A stretch of 64,000 bases of DNA from Bradyrhizobium sp. OK095 (GTDB lineage Bacteria > Pseudomonadota > Alphaproteobacteria > Rhizobiales > Xanthobacteraceae). Positions 17,956-28,164 of the stretch are shown here, piece by piece (position 1 is the first letter of the stretch; every line of letters starts with the position of its first letter). The notes below the pieces were generated by a model, which was not told where the DNA came from, searched no databases, and was given only the letters and a program-made list of their open reading frames with translations. A program made the position numbers and the translations under genes. The stretch covers positions 1 through 64,000 of the forward strand of contig NZ_FOBX01000019.1 in the NCBI RefSeq assembly GCF_900109945.1. The letters are read 5' to 3'.

Positions 17956-18321
17956 ATGACCGACCCCGTCACCATCGCCCACCGCTACGTCGAGCTCTGG
18001 AACGAGCGCGCGACAAGCCGCCGGCGCGAATTGCTGAGCCAGAACTGGACGGCGGATGCGAGCTATGTCGACCCCCTGATGAAGGGCGACGGCCAAGACG
18101 GCATCGACGCCCTGATATCAGGCGTGCAGCAGCGTTTTCCCGAGTTCAAATTCAAGCTGATCGGCGAGCCCAATGGCTACGGCGACCATCTGCGCTTTTC
18201 GTGGGGACTTGGTCCCGACGGCATCGACAGCCCGATCAAGGGAACGGATTTCGCGATGCTGAAGGATGGGCGGATCAGGAGCGTCACGGGATTCTTGGAC
18301 CAGGTGCCCGCGGGGGCGTGA
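17956..18321 (+). CDS. NTF2-like (SnoaL-type) protein
   Basis: A 121-residue protein of the NTF2-like fold: helix IAHRYVELWNERATSRRRELL, ASYVDPLM, DGIDALISGVQQRFPEFKFKLIGEPNGYGDHLRFSWGLG, and the closing strands FAMLKDGRIRSVTGFLD. Members are small isomerases, cyclases or polyketide-modifying enzymes, but many have no known activity. Start 17956 has AGGAGA just upstream. It sits alone between a terminator and a repeat block. Confidence 0.8.
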   Translation: MTDPVTIAHRYVELWNERATSRRRELLSQNWTADASYVDPLMKGDGQDGIDALISGVQQRFPEFKFKLIGEPNGYGDHLRFSWGLGPDGIDSPIKGTDFAMLKDGRIRSVTGFLDQVPAGA

Positions 18322-18340
18322 GAGGCTCCTCGTTACTGCG

Positions 18341-18496
18341 CCTCTCCCCTTGCGGGAGAGGGCAGCTCCGCTGGTAGACACAGACTCACCGGGGTGAAGG
18401 GTATCTCTCCCCGAGTGAATTTTGAGAGTTGAGTTCGCGGAGGCATACCCCTCATCCGGCGCTTCGCGCCACCTTCTCCCGCAAGGGGAGAAAGAG
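18341..18496. repeat. Composite intergenic palindromic element
   Basis: It begins with CCTCTCCCCTTGCGGGAGAGG (18341-18361 region) and ends with ACCTTCTCCCGCAAGGGGAGAAAG (about 18471-18494); between lie CACCGGGGTG and CCGGCGCTTCGCGCC hairpins. The ends belong to the same CTCTCCCGC family seen at 5244, 20366 and 61052. It fills the space between two convergent genes. Confidence 0.7.
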
Positions 18497-18511
18497 CACC
18501 GAGTCTGCGGC

Positions 18512-19360
18512 TTACGCAACTGCCAGCCGATACGCAGCTTTCGCGTTCGCCCCGAACGCCTTCTCCCGCACACCCGGACCCAGCTTCGCCAAACACGCCT
18601 CCAGCGCGCCCTTGATCTTACCATAGCTTCCCGCCAGCAAACACACCGGCCAGTCCGAGCCGAAGATCAGGCGATCCTCGCCAAAGCACGTCGCTGCGTG
18701 TTCGACGAACGGAAACAGCCGCCCTGCATCCCAATCATTCCAGACCGCTTCCGTCGCAAGCCCCGAGATCTTGCACCAGACATTGCCGCAGGCAGCTAAC
18801 GCCTTGATGCGGTCGGACCATTCGGCGCTGCCACCATCGGCGATCGGCGGCTTTGCGGCGTGGTCGAGCACGAAACGCGCCTGCGGAAACGCCTTTGCGC
18901 TTGCGATCGCCGCGGGCAGCTCGCGGGTGCGGCCGAGGACATCATAGGCGAGATCGCGGGCAAACACTGCGCTGAGGCCGCGCTGGACGTCCTCGCGCAA
19001 CAGCCAATCGGGATCAGGCTCGTCATGGACCTGATGGCGGATGCCGACGAGCTTTTCGCCGCCGGGCGAGGCGCGCAGCCGGTCGAGCGTGTCGCCGAGC
19101 GCGGCGTCGGTCAGATCAGCCCAGCCGACGACGCCGATTACAGAGGGCGTGGCATGCGCGATGCGCAAAAATTCCTCGGTCTCTTCGAGCGCGGAGCGGC
19201 ACTGCACCACAATGCTCGCATCGATACCGTTCGCTCTCAGCAAGGGCGCGAGATCGGCGGGGCCGAAGGCGCGGCGGATCGGCGCGAGTTCGGGCGCGTC
19301 CATCCAGGGATAGTCGGCGCGCGCGGGATCCCAGAAGTGCTGGTGGCCGTCGATGATCAT
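18512..19360 (-). CDS. Amidohydrolase-family sugar lactonase (L-fuconolactonase-like)
   Basis: A 282-residue TIM-barrel metal hydrolase. The N-terminal metal motif HQHFWDP, VVQCRSALEETEEFL, LDHAAKPP and the late FGSDWPVCLL are the pattern of the L-fucono-1,5-lactonase/L-rhamnono-lactonase group, which opens sugar lactones to aldonic acids. It starts 3 bp after the aldo/keto reductase stop, and the pair makes a plausible two-step route from aldose to aldonate. It is the last gene of the pentose cluster on this strand. Confidence 0.85.
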   Translation of the reverse strand: MIIDGHQHFWDPARADYPWMDAPELAPIRRAFGPADLAPLLRANGIDASIVVQCRSALEETEEFLRIAHATPSVIGVVGWADLTDAALGDTLDRLRASPGGEKLVGIRHQVHDEPDPDWLLREDVQRGLSAVFARDLAYDVLGRTRELPAAIASAKAFPQARFVLDHAAKPPIADGGSAEWSDRIKALAACGNVWCKISGLATEAVWNDWDAGRLFPFVEHAATCFGEDRLIFGSDWPVCLLAGSYGKIKGALEACLAKLGPGVREKAFGANAKAAYRLAVA

Positions 19361-19363
19361 GGC

Positions 19364-20341
19364 TCACGCTCCGCCCGGCAGCGGCGCGCGTGCGTCGACG
19401 AGGTTTTGTGCGCGCAGTTCCTGCCAAAAGGCCGGCGGCACCGTCGCCTGCGACATCGCAATGTTGTCTGCGACCTCACCGGCGTTGCGCGCGCCCAGCA
19501 CGGCGACCGTTACCGCCGGATGCGCCATGCAGAACTGAAGTGCGGCCGCCTTCAACTCGGTGCCGTGCTTGCGGCAGAGTTCGTCGAGCGCGAGCGCACG
19601 CGCGATCAGCGCCGCATCGGCGTCCTGATAGTTGAACTTGGCGCCGGTATGGGGGTTCGCCAAAATGCCGCTGTTGTAGATGCCGCCGAGCAGGATGCCG
19701 ATGTTTTTGGCCGCGCAGACCGGAAACAGCGCATCCAGCGCGCCCTGGTCGAGCAGCGTGTAGCGGCCGGCGAGCAGGAAGCAATCGACCGGCACGGCTT
19801 CGGCAAAACGGACCAGCATTTCCGACTGGTTCATGCCGGCGCCGATCGCCTTGACCGTCCCCTCGCTGCGCAGGCGCTGGAGCGCGCGGAAGGCGCCAGC
19901 GACGGCCTCGTCATAATGATCGTCTGGATCGTGCACGAGCAGGACATCGACGCGGTCGAGCCCGAGCCGGACCAGGCTTTCCTCGACCGAGCGCATCACG
20001 CCGTCATAGGAGAAGTCGAACACCGGCCGCTCGCGCTGCCCGCTCTTGTAGTAATCGTCATCGGCAGCAGCGCCATCAGGCGCGCGCAGCAGGCGGCCGA
20101 CCTTGGTCGAGACGACGTAGGACGCGCGCGGCTGTTGCCGGAGGAATGCACCCAGCCGCCGCTCGGCGAGACCAAAGCCGTAGAGCGGCGCAGTGTCGTA
20201 GAAGCGGATGCCGGCCGACCAGCCGGCTGCGAGCGTCGCTTCCGCATCGGCATCGCTGACCGGAGCAAACAATCCGCCGAGCGGCGCGGTGCCGAGGCCG
20301 ATTGAGGTGACGTCGAGTGAGCCCAGTCGCGAACGCTGCAT
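19364..20341 (-). CDS. Aldo/keto reductase (aldose 1-dehydrogenase-like)
   Basis: A 325-residue NAD(P)-dependent oxidoreductase with the AKR catalytic set: Asp and Tyr in FYDTAPLYGFGLAERRLG, Lys in STKVGR, His in LLVHDPDD. The sequence is closest in style to D-threo-aldose/L-fucose 1-dehydrogenases. Start 20341 (MQRSRLGSLDVTSIGLGTAPLG) is at the conserved first strand. It lies about 100 bp downstream of the sugar-binding protein gene, with two palindromes between, and 3 bp upstream of the lactonase. Confidence 0.85.
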   Translation of the reverse strand: MQRSRLGSLDVTSIGLGTAPLGGLFAPVSDADAEATLAAGWSAGIRFYDTAPLYGFGLAERRLGAFLRQQPRASYVVSTKVGRLLRAPDGAAADDDYYKSGQRERPVFDFSYDGVMRSVEESLVRLGLDRVDVLLVHDPDDHYDEAVAGAFRALQRLRSEGTVKAIGAGMNQSEMLVRFAEAVPVDCFLLAGRYTLLDQGALDALFPVCAAKNIGILLGGIYNSGILANPHTGAKFNYQDADAALIARALALDELCRKHGTELKAAALQFCMAHPAVTVAVLGARNAGEVADNIAMSQATVPPAFWQELRAQNLVDARAPLPGGA

Positions 20342-20365
20342 TCCAATTCCTTCCAGAAGCCAGTA

Positions 20366-20400
20366 TCTCTCCCGCCTGCGGAGACCGCAAGCGGGAGAGA
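20366..20400. repeat. CTCTCCCGC-type palindrome
   Basis: TCTCTCCCGC (20366-20375) and GCGGGAGAGA (20391-20400), perfect 10-bp arms with an interior CTGCGG...CCGCA extension. It lies 24 bp before the aldo/keto reductase start, in the transcribed interval after the binding-protein gene. Confidence 0.75.
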
Positions 20401-20402
20401 CC

Positions 20403-20435
20403 ATAGGAGTGTGGGGCTGGCGACACTCCTATTTT
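20403..20435. terminator. Stem-loop after the sugar-binding protein gene
   Basis: Arms ATAGGAGTGT (20403-20412) and ACACTCCTAT (20423-20432), perfect over 10 bp, with a 10-base loop. It sits 10 bp past the binding-protein stop (20443). On the minus strand no T-run follows, so it may be an mRNA-stabilising stem-loop or a weak terminator inside the operon; on the plus strand TTT follows. Confidence 0.6.
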
Positions 20436-20442
20436 GACTCCA

Positions 20443-21375
20443 TTACTTCAACATCTGCGCGACGTTGTCCTTGGTGACGAGATCGAGGCCGGTGTAGACG
20501 ATCTCCGGCACCTTCTCGCCCTTCTTGATGGCGAGCAGCGTGTCCATCGCCTTCTCGCCCATCTCGAACGGACGCTGACCGACCAGCGCATTGGCATAGC
20601 CGTCGCGCAACAGCTCGAGTTGCATCTTCAGCGTATCGGCGACGACAAGCGTGAACTTGCCGGAATCGATGTCCTTCTTGGACCTCGAGGCAAAGGCCTT
20701 GAAGCCCTCGGGGGCGAACATCGGCCAGCCGCCGATGGGAACGATCGCGGCAAGGTCGGGCGTTGCGGTGCGCATATCCGTCATCTGCTGGACCGCGAGC
20801 GCGGGATCGTCGTTGCAGAACGTCGGCGAGCCCGCGACCTCGGCCCATTTCGAGCCCTTCAGCGCCTCGCGGACGCCGTCGACGCGCTCGGCGAGGTTCC
20901 TGGCGCCAGGGCCGCCCGAGACCATGGCGTATTTGCCGCCGTCGGGCCGGAGCTTGAGCAATTGCTTGCCGAGCGCGACGCCGAACTCCTTGTTGTTGGT
21001 GCCTATATAGGCGATGCGCTTGGAGCCGGGTGCATCGGCATCGAAGGTGATGACGGGAATGCCGGCCGCGGTCGCCGCCTCGATCGACTTGGACATGGCC
21101 GCGACGTCGGCGACCGAGATGGCGAGGCCGTCAACCTTCTGGGTGACGAAGTCCTGGATGATCTGCGCCTGCGTCGCCGGCTCGTGCTCGACCGGTCCCT
21201 TGTAGATGCACTCGATGTTACCGAGCTCCTTGGCCCGCTTCTGGCAGCCGTCGCGCGCAAAGTCGAAGAACGGATTGTTCATCGCCTTGGGCACGATCAC
21301 GAAGCGGTAATTCGCCGCAAGCGCCGGCGTCGCCATCAGCGCGACGGCGATGCCGGCAAGAAGAAGTTTCCTCAT
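20443..21375 (-). CDS. Sugar ABC transporter periplasmic binding protein (RbsB/XylF-like)
   Basis: A 310-residue exported protein: signal peptide MRKLLLAGIAVALMATPALA, then the type I sugar-binding fold with RFVIVPKAMNNPFFDFARDGCQ, QKVDGLAISVADVAAM, IPVITFDADAPGSKRIAYIGTNN and DTLKMQLELLRDGYANALVGQ. It delivers a sugar, probably a pentose given the xylA/xylB neighbours, to the permease and ATPase encoded upstream. The start at 21375 puts the signal peptide at the N-terminus. Confidence 0.9.
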   Translation of the reverse strand: MRKLLLAGIAVALMATPALAANYRFVIVPKAMNNPFFDFARDGCQKRAKELGNIECIYKGPVEHEPATQAQIIQDFVTQKVDGLAISVADVAAMSKSIEAATAAGIPVITFDADAPGSKRIAYIGTNNKEFGVALGKQLLKLRPDGGKYAMVSGGPGARNLAERVDGVREALKGSKWAEVAGSPTFCNDDPALAVQQMTDMRTATPDLAAIVPIGGWPMFAPEGFKAFASRSKKDIDSGKFTLVVADTLKMQLELLRDGYANALVGQRPFEMGEKAMDTLLAIKKGEKVPEIVYTGLDLVTKDNVAQMLK

Positions 21376-21471
21376 TGTCTCCTCCACCCTTCTTTGGCGC
21401 CTGTCCTCTCGAATTTCGTCCGGGAAGCGGACAGGCGGCATTTTCGTTACCCTCCCGGAACGTTCGTTACG

Positions 21472-22557
21472 TCAAATCATCCGCGAGCGGATTCGGTCGA
21501 CCAGTACGGCCAGGATGATGATCACGCCCACCAGCGTCTGCTGCCAGTAGGAGCTCACCTGCGCCAGCACGAGGCCGTTGCGGATCACCTCGAGCAGCAC
21601 GCAGCCGACGATGGCCCCCAGCGGGCCGCCGATGCCACCGGCCAGATTGGCGCCGCCGATCACGGCCGCCGCGATCACGTTGAGCTCGTAAGAGGTCGCC
21701 ATGTTGGCCGGCGCCGATCCGAGCCAGCCGGAGATGATGATGCCCTGGAGGCCGGCCGCGAGCGCGCAGACCACATACACCTCGATCTTCACCCGCACGA
21801 CCGGGATGCCGGTGAGTTCCGCCGCCTTCTCGTTGCCGCCGAGCGCGAAGACGTGACGGCCGAACGAGCTGTGGTGCAGGACCACCGCCATCGCCAGCGC
21901 GAGGACCACCAGATAGATGAAAGGCACGGGCAGGCCGAGTATGTCACCCGAGGTGAGCGCGTAGAAATAATCGGCGTCCGGCCCACCCGGGAAACTGCCG
22001 CGCCCGTTGGAGACGACATAGCCGAGCCCGCGCACGATCGAGAGCATGCCGAGCGTGGTCACGAAGGGCGACAGGCCAAGCACGGCGATGCAGAAGCCGT
22101 TGACGAGACCCGCGATCAGCGCGACGCCGAGGCCGGCGAGGATCGAGACCAGCAGGATCAGCCCGGGCACGTTGGCCAGCACGGTCTTGCCGTCGGTCGC
22201 CATATGCACGAACAGCGAGGCGCCGAGCCCACCGGGCGTCGATAGCTCGGTCATGACCATTGAGGTGATCATGGCCGAGAAGCACATCATCGAGCCCACC
22301 GACAGATCGATGCCGCCGGTGATGATCACGAAGGTCACGCCGAGGGTGGCGATGGCGATGAAGGAAAAATTCTTCGCCACGTTCTGCATGTTGCCTTCGG
22401 TGAAGAAATACGGGCTGGCGAAATGCATGATCACCAGCAGCACGGCGAGCGCGAGCAGCACATAGCCGGTCTGGGAGGCGAAGATGCCGCGCTGCCACCA
22501 TCTGGTCTTGCCGACGTTCGAGAACGTGACGGGAGATTCCATGGGCATGGCCATCAC
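21472..22557 (-). CDS. Sugar ABC transporter permease (RbsC-like)
   Basis: A 361-residue membrane protein, about 8-10 helices, of the ribose/xylose permease family; the FVIITGGIDLSVGSMMCFSAM segment and GLVNGFCIAVLGLSPFVTTLGMLSIVRGLGYVVSNGR are hallmark blocks. Start 22557 overlaps the ATPase gene stop by 4 bases; in-frame Met codons follow within the first six residues (for example MPMES), so the exact start may be slightly later. Downstream, 96 bp separate it from the binding-protein start. Confidence 0.92.
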   Translation of the reverse strand: MMAMPMESPVTFSNVGKTRWWQRGIFASQTGYVLLALAVLLVIMHFASPYFFTEGNMQNVAKNFSFIAIATLGVTFVIITGGIDLSVGSMMCFSAMITSMVMTELSTPGGLGASLFVHMATDGKTVLANVPGLILLVSILAGLGVALIAGLVNGFCIAVLGLSPFVTTLGMLSIVRGLGYVVSNGRGSFPGGPDADYFYALTSGDILGLPVPFIYLVVLALAMAVVLHHSSFGRHVFALGGNEKAAELTGIPVVRVKIEVYVVCALAAGLQGIIISGWLGSAPANMATSYELNVIAAAVIGGANLAGGIGGPLGAIVGCVLLEVIRNGLVLAQVSSYWQQTLVGVIIILAVLVDRIRSRMI

Positions 22558-23312
22558 GCCGCCTCCTTCGCGCCGGTGATGAGGGCGGTGACTTCCTCAG
22601 GGCTGGTCTGGTGGATCGGCTTATCGGCGCGCTTCTCGCCGCGGCGCATGACGATAACGCGGTCGCACACCGCGAACACATCGGGCATGCGGTGCGAGAT
22701 CAGCATCACGGCGACGCCCTGCTCCTTCAGCCGATGAATCAGGCCCAGCACCTGCTCGACCTGGCGCACCGAGATCGCGGCGGTCGGCTCGTCCATCATC
22801 ACGAGCCTCGCGTTGGAAAGGCGCGTCCGCGCGATGGCAACCGCCTGGCGCTGGCCGCCCGACATCTGCTTGACGAGATCATCGGGCCTCGTCTCCGAAC
22901 GCAGCTCGCCGAACAGCTCCAGCGCGCGCGCCGCCATCGCCTTGTGGTCGAGCAAGGCGATGGGTCCGAATTTGCGCTTCAGCTCGCGGCCGAGAAACAC
23001 GTTGGCAGCGGCCGTCAGATTGTCGGCGAGCGCGAGGTCCTGATAGACGACCTCGATCCCGACCGCACGGGCGTCAATGGGCCGGTTGAAATGGACCGCA
23101 TCGCCGGCAAAGCGGATCTCGCCATGGCTGGGGCGGAAATTGCCGGCGATGATCTTGACCAACGTCGACTTGCCGGCGCCGTTGTCGCCCATCAGGCCGA
23201 CCACCTCGCCGGGATTGACGTGCAGATCGACGCCATGGAGCGCGCGGATCGCGCCGAACTCCTTGCCGATGCCGGAGAGCTCCAGGACCGGTGTCGCTTC
23301 AGCGCTTGTCAT
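22554..23312 (-). CDS. Sugar ABC transporter ATP-binding protein
   Basis: A 252-residue single-domain ATPase: Walker A GDNGAGKSTL, signature MSGGQRQAVAIAR, Walker B LVMMDEPTAAI and the H-loop LISHR. Ribose-type transporters often use a double-length ATPase (about 500 residues); this is the single-domain form, also known in FrcA-like systems, so the transporter should work with a homodimer. It starts 12 bp after the xylA stop and overlaps the permease gene. Confidence 0.93.
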   Translation of the reverse strand: MTSAEATPVLELSGIGKEFGAIRALHGVDLHVNPGEVVGLMGDNGAGKSTLVKIIAGNFRPSHGEIRFAGDAVHFNRPIDARAVGIEVVYQDLALADNLTAAANVFLGRELKRKFGPIALLDHKAMAARALELFGELRSETRPDDLVKQMSGGQRQAVAIARTRLSNARLVMMDEPTAAISVRQVEQVLGLIHRLKEQGVAVMLISHRMPDVFAVCDRVIVMRRGEKRADKPIHQTSPEEVTALITGAKEAA

Positions 23313-23324
23313 CGGCGGCCTCGC

Positions 23325-24647
23325 TCAGACATGGCGGTTGACCAGGGATTCCAGATATTCCTGCCGCCCCGAGCGCGGCTGCGGGTCGAAGCCGGGGCTC
23401 ATCGCATGGTCGGCGAGATCGGCAAGCGACCGCTGGCCGCCGAGAATGGCGCGGCCCTCGGGAGCCGCCCATCCCTCGTAGCGCGTAGCGAGTGGCGTCG
23501 TAAGGACGCCGGCATCGATCATGTCGGCGGCGGCCAGGAACGCCCGCGCGCAGGCATCCATCGAGCCGACATGGGCATGAATGAGGTCATCGGGATCGAT
23601 CGACTGGCGACGGATTTTTGCGTCGAAATTGAGCCCGCCCGAGGTGAAGCCGCCGCGGTTCAGGATCTCGTGAAACACCAGCGCCAGCTCGCCCACGTTC
23701 ATCGCGAACTGGTCAGTGTCCCAGCCGAGCAGATCGTCGCCGCGGTTGATGTCCAGCGAGCCGAACACGCCGAGCGCTCCGGCCAGCGCGACCTCGTGAT
23801 GGAAGGAGTGACCGGCGAGGATGGCGTGGTTCTGCTCGATGTTGAGCTTGACGTCCTTGAGCAGATCATAGCGCGCGAGGAAGCCGTAGCAGGTGGCGAC
23901 GTCGAAATCATATTGATGCTTGGTCGGCTCCCTCGGCTTGGGCTCGATCAGGATCGGCCCCTTGAAGCCGATCTTGTGCTTGTGCTCCACGACCAGCGAC
24001 ACGAAGCGGCCGAGCTGGTCGAGCTCGCGCTTGAGGTCGGTGTTGAGCAGCGTCTCGTAGCCCTCGCGACCACCCCACAGCACATAATTCTGGCCGCCGA
24101 GCCGGTGCGTCACCTCCAGCGCGGCGCGGACCTGGCCGGCGGCATAAGTGAAGATATCGGGGTCCGGATTGGTCGCAGCGCCCGCCATGTAGCGGCGGTG
24201 CGTGAACAAATTGGCGGTGCCCCAGAGCAGGCGGACTTTTGCGGAAGCCATCTTTTCTTCGAACACATCCGCGATCGCATTAAGATTGGCGACGGATTCG
24301 CTGAGCGAAGCGCCTTCCGGTGCGGCATCGACGTCGTGAAAGGTGAAGAAGGGTACGTCCAGGATGCGAAACAGTTCGAAGGCGACATCCGCCTTGGCGC
24401 GCGCCATCGCCATGGGATCAGTGCCGTGATGCCAGGGCCGCAAAAAGGTCTCGCCGCCGAAGGGATCGCCACCCGGCCAGCAGAGCGAATGCCAGTAGCA
24501 AACCGCAAAGCGTAGATGATCCTCCAGCCGCCGGCCATGCACGAGCCGGTCCTTGTCGTACCAGCGGAAGGCATGCGTGTTTGCGGCATCCTTGCCGGCA
24601 AAGGCGACAGGCGTGCTTGCATCGAAGAATTTGGCTGACGCGTTCAC
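23325..24647 (-). CDS. xylA: Xylose isomerase
   Basis: A 440-residue class II xylose isomerase converting D-xylose to D-xylulose. Seen are AFRWYDKDRLVHGRRLEDHLRF, CYWHSLCWPGGDPFG, FFTFHDVDAAPEG with the catalytic His-Asp, NYVLWGGREGYETLLNTD, LIEPKPREPTKHQYDFD and IEQNHAILAGHSFHHE, which carry the metal-binding Glu, Asp and His residues. It starts at the base next to the xylB stop, so the two are probably co-translated. Confidence 0.96.
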   Translation of the reverse strand: MNASAKFFDASTPVAFAGKDAANTHAFRWYDKDRLVHGRRLEDHLRFAVCYWHSLCWPGGDPFGGETFLRPWHHGTDPMAMARAKADVAFELFRILDVPFFTFHDVDAAPEGASLSESVANLNAIADVFEEKMASAKVRLLWGTANLFTHRRYMAGAATNPDPDIFTYAAGQVRAALEVTHRLGGQNYVLWGGREGYETLLNTDLKRELDQLGRFVSLVVEHKHKIGFKGPILIEPKPREPTKHQYDFDVATCYGFLARYDLLKDVKLNIEQNHAILAGHSFHHEVALAGALGVFGSLDINRGDDLLGWDTDQFAMNVGELALVFHEILNRGGFTSGGLNFDAKIRRQSIDPDDLIHAHVGSMDACARAFLAAADMIDAGVLTTPLATRYEGWAAPEGRAILGGQRSLADLADHAMSPGFDPQPRSGRQEYLESLVNRHV

Positions 24648-26123
<1,476 letters not shown>

Positions 26124-26186
26124 TGCGCTGTGCGAACTTGAAGTCGCCTTCCCCGCAACGGGCCTTCTCGAAATTTGTCCTGCCGC

Positions 26187-27227
26187 TTAAGGCAAATTGT
26201 CCCGCATCACGATGTCGATCCTGATCTTCTCCTGTTCGCGCAAGATCGGCTCGCCGCGCGCTAGCGCGAGCAGCACGCGCACGGCGGCGCGCGCCTCATG
26301 TCCGGGATTTTGCGAGATCCCGGCATCCATCACGCCCTGGAGCAGCAGCCGGCGCGTCAACGCGGTGACGTCATGCCCGACGAACACGACCTTGTCGCGG
26401 CCGGCATCGCTCAACGCTTTCGCAACGCCTTGTGTGCCGGCACCGACGTTATAAAGGCCGACAATGTCAGCATGCCTGCCCAACAGCCGCGCCAGCAATT
26501 GCCCGGAACGGTCGTCCTCGTCGCGCCCTTCCAGCACCGGCAGCACGCTCAGCTCCGGAAATTCCGACGCCATCACCTGGTTGAAGCCAAAAATGCGCTC
26601 GGCGTGGTCGCGCAGGCCCTGCGATCCCGCGAGGATGGCGACCTTACCGGACCGCCCGCCGGCCAGCCGCCCGACCAGCGCACCAGCGGTGCGCCCCGCC
26701 GCGATGTTGTCGATGCCGACATAATGGTGGCGGCGCGAGGACGGCACGTCCGAGACCAGCGTAACGATTTTGGTGCCGGCATCGACCAGATCGTTAATCG
26801 CAGCGCGGACACGGGGATGGTCGAGCGCGACCACGGCGACGCCGTCGTAATCGGCCGACAGCGCCTCCAGCGAGGCCGCGAGCACGGACGGATCGAACAC
26901 GTCGGTCGCAATCATCTCGACGTTGAGGCGGCGTGCCGAGAGCCACGCCGACATCTCGCCGAGATAGGCCTCGATCTGCTGCATGAACGGGTTCGGCCCG
27001 GACGGCATCACGAAGGCGAAGCGACGGGCGCGGCCACGCGCAAGCTCTGCGGCGGCCACATGCGGCTGGAAGGCGTTGCGCTCGATCGCTTCCCTGACGC
27101 GCCGGACCGTATCCGGCCGCACGCCTGGGCGGTTGTGCAGGACGCGATCCACGGTCGCCAAGCTGACGCCCGCCTGGCGGGCGATGTCCTTCAGCGTCAG
27201 CGCGGTCGCGGTAAGGGTATCGGCCAT
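26187..27227 (-). CDS. LacI-family transcriptional regulator of the pentose cluster
   Basis: A 346-residue regulator. The N-terminal LacI helix-turn-helix reads LTLKDIARQAGVSLATVDRVLHNRPGVRPDTVRRV, followed by the hinge and a periplasmic-binding-protein-like effector domain (FAFVMPSGPNPFMQQIEAYL, YVGIDNIAAGRTAGALVGRLAG). It is the first gene of the minus-strand xyl cluster and is likely to control it in response to a sugar. No convincing operator palindrome was found in the 63 bp before xylB. Confidence 0.9.
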   Translation of the reverse strand: MADTLTATALTLKDIARQAGVSLATVDRVLHNRPGVRPDTVRRVREAIERNAFQPHVAAAELARGRARRFAFVMPSGPNPFMQQIEAYLGEMSAWLSARRLNVEMIATDVFDPSVLAASLEALSADYDGVAVVALDHPRVRAAINDLVDAGTKIVTLVSDVPSSRRHHYVGIDNIAAGRTAGALVGRLAGGRSGKVAILAGSQGLRDHAERIFGFNQVMASEFPELSVLPVLEGRDEDDRSGQLLARLLGRHADIVGLYNVGAGTQGVAKALSDAGRDKVVFVGHDVTALTRRLLLQGVMDAGISQNPGHEARAAVRVLLALARGEPILREQEKIRIDIVMRDNLP

Positions 27228-27454
27228 CGCTGAAGGCTAGCAGAGGTGTTTTGAGGTACGCAACTCATTTTGAGGGCGTCCGCAGCGATTTCAAGCGATA
27301 GTTGCATATCACACGCTGGACACCCAGCCATTCCGGCAGTCTCGCGCCCTGCGACGTCGCACGTCTCGCTCGAACGCAGGACGCGCGGTTCCACGCTCTT
27401 GCCTATGGTTGCGCTGCACCGGACGAGCGCCGCGACGGCGTTCGCGGCAAGATC

Positions 27455-28126
27455 ATGAGAGAGAGCCTTATGAAGTGGTTGCTTGATATGTCCGAGCAGT
27501 ACCGGTCGCAACTCCGGCAAGGTCCCTTTTTCAGGCAAGTTGCCGGCGCGACGCTACCGAACGATCTGCAATGGGTTCACCAACTGATCCACCAGTCGCG
27601 CGAATTCACACAGGCGCTTTGCCTGCGCTCGTCGCTGTGTCAGGACAAACGTTATCAGCGCGTCTTCGCGGAGCACGCGGTAGAGGAAGCCGACCATCCC
27701 GATCAGCTCATTGCCTGGATGAAGGAGCACGGATTTCTCCGCGACGCCGAACCTGGCGATGTCCCGGCAACGATGGAAACACTGAATGCGATTTCATACT
27801 GTTGGCGCAGTGCGATGCGCGATCCGCATGACGTGCAGGTCGTCGCCCTGAACGTGCTCAGTGAAGGGGTCGCGTTCGACTTCTATTCTGCCGTGATCCC
27901 CGTGCTGGACAGGCTCAAGATTCTGAGCGGGCGCTATTGGAAGATCCACACCGACGTCGACGTCCACCATCTGTCCATGGGGCTCGATGTTTGCGGCGAT
28001 GTCACGAAACACTCGGACAAGGGCAAGCTGTATCAACGCGTGCTGTGGCAGTCCGCGACGCTCTATCACCAGATGCTCAGCTCCTGGGTCGGCGAGCGGG
28101 TCCAGCCGCTGCCGCAACTGGCCTGA
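27455..28126 (+). CDS. Heme-oxygenase-like diiron (HDO/TenA-PqqC fold) protein
   Basis: A 223-residue predicted soluble, all-helical protein. Possible metal ligands are spaced as in the heme-oxygenase-like diiron oxidase family: His74, Glu77/Glu78 and His81 in EHAVEEADHPDQL, Glu137 in NVLSEGVAFDFY, and Asp167/Asp169 with His171/His172 in HTDVDVHHLSMGLD. The reaction is unknown; relatives include PqqC, TenA-like, UndA and CADD proteins. A start at 27470 (MKWLLDMSEQ, preceded by GAGAGAG) is an equal alternative. The 227 bp before it, between it and the divergent LacI gene, show no clear motif. Confidence 0.65.
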   Translation: MRESLMKWLLDMSEQYRSQLRQGPFFRQVAGATLPNDLQWVHQLIHQSREFTQALCLRSSLCQDKRYQRVFAEHAVEEADHPDQLIAWMKEHGFLRDAEPGDVPATMETLNAISYCWRSAMRDPHDVQVVALNVLSEGVAFDFYSAVIPVLDRLKILSGRYWKIHTDVDVHHLSMGLDVCGDVTKHSDKGKLYQRVLWQSATLYHQMLSSWVGERVQPLPQLA

Positions 28127-28164
28127 GCCTTGATCAGATTTGGTTCGACCTGGGCCGGTGTTGC

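Noticed and set aside
20403..20435. Strong intrinsic terminator for the sugar transporter operon
   Set aside because: On the coding (minus) strand the stem is not followed by a T-run, so I call it a stem-loop with uncertain terminating power.
20434..24515. Long open frames of about 600 codons on the plus strand opposite the pentose genes
   Set aside because: They lie fully antisense to genes with clear family motifs (binding protein, permease, ATPase, xylA). GC-rich codon use creates such open frames. Their products are Arg/Asp/Gly-rich and match nothing.
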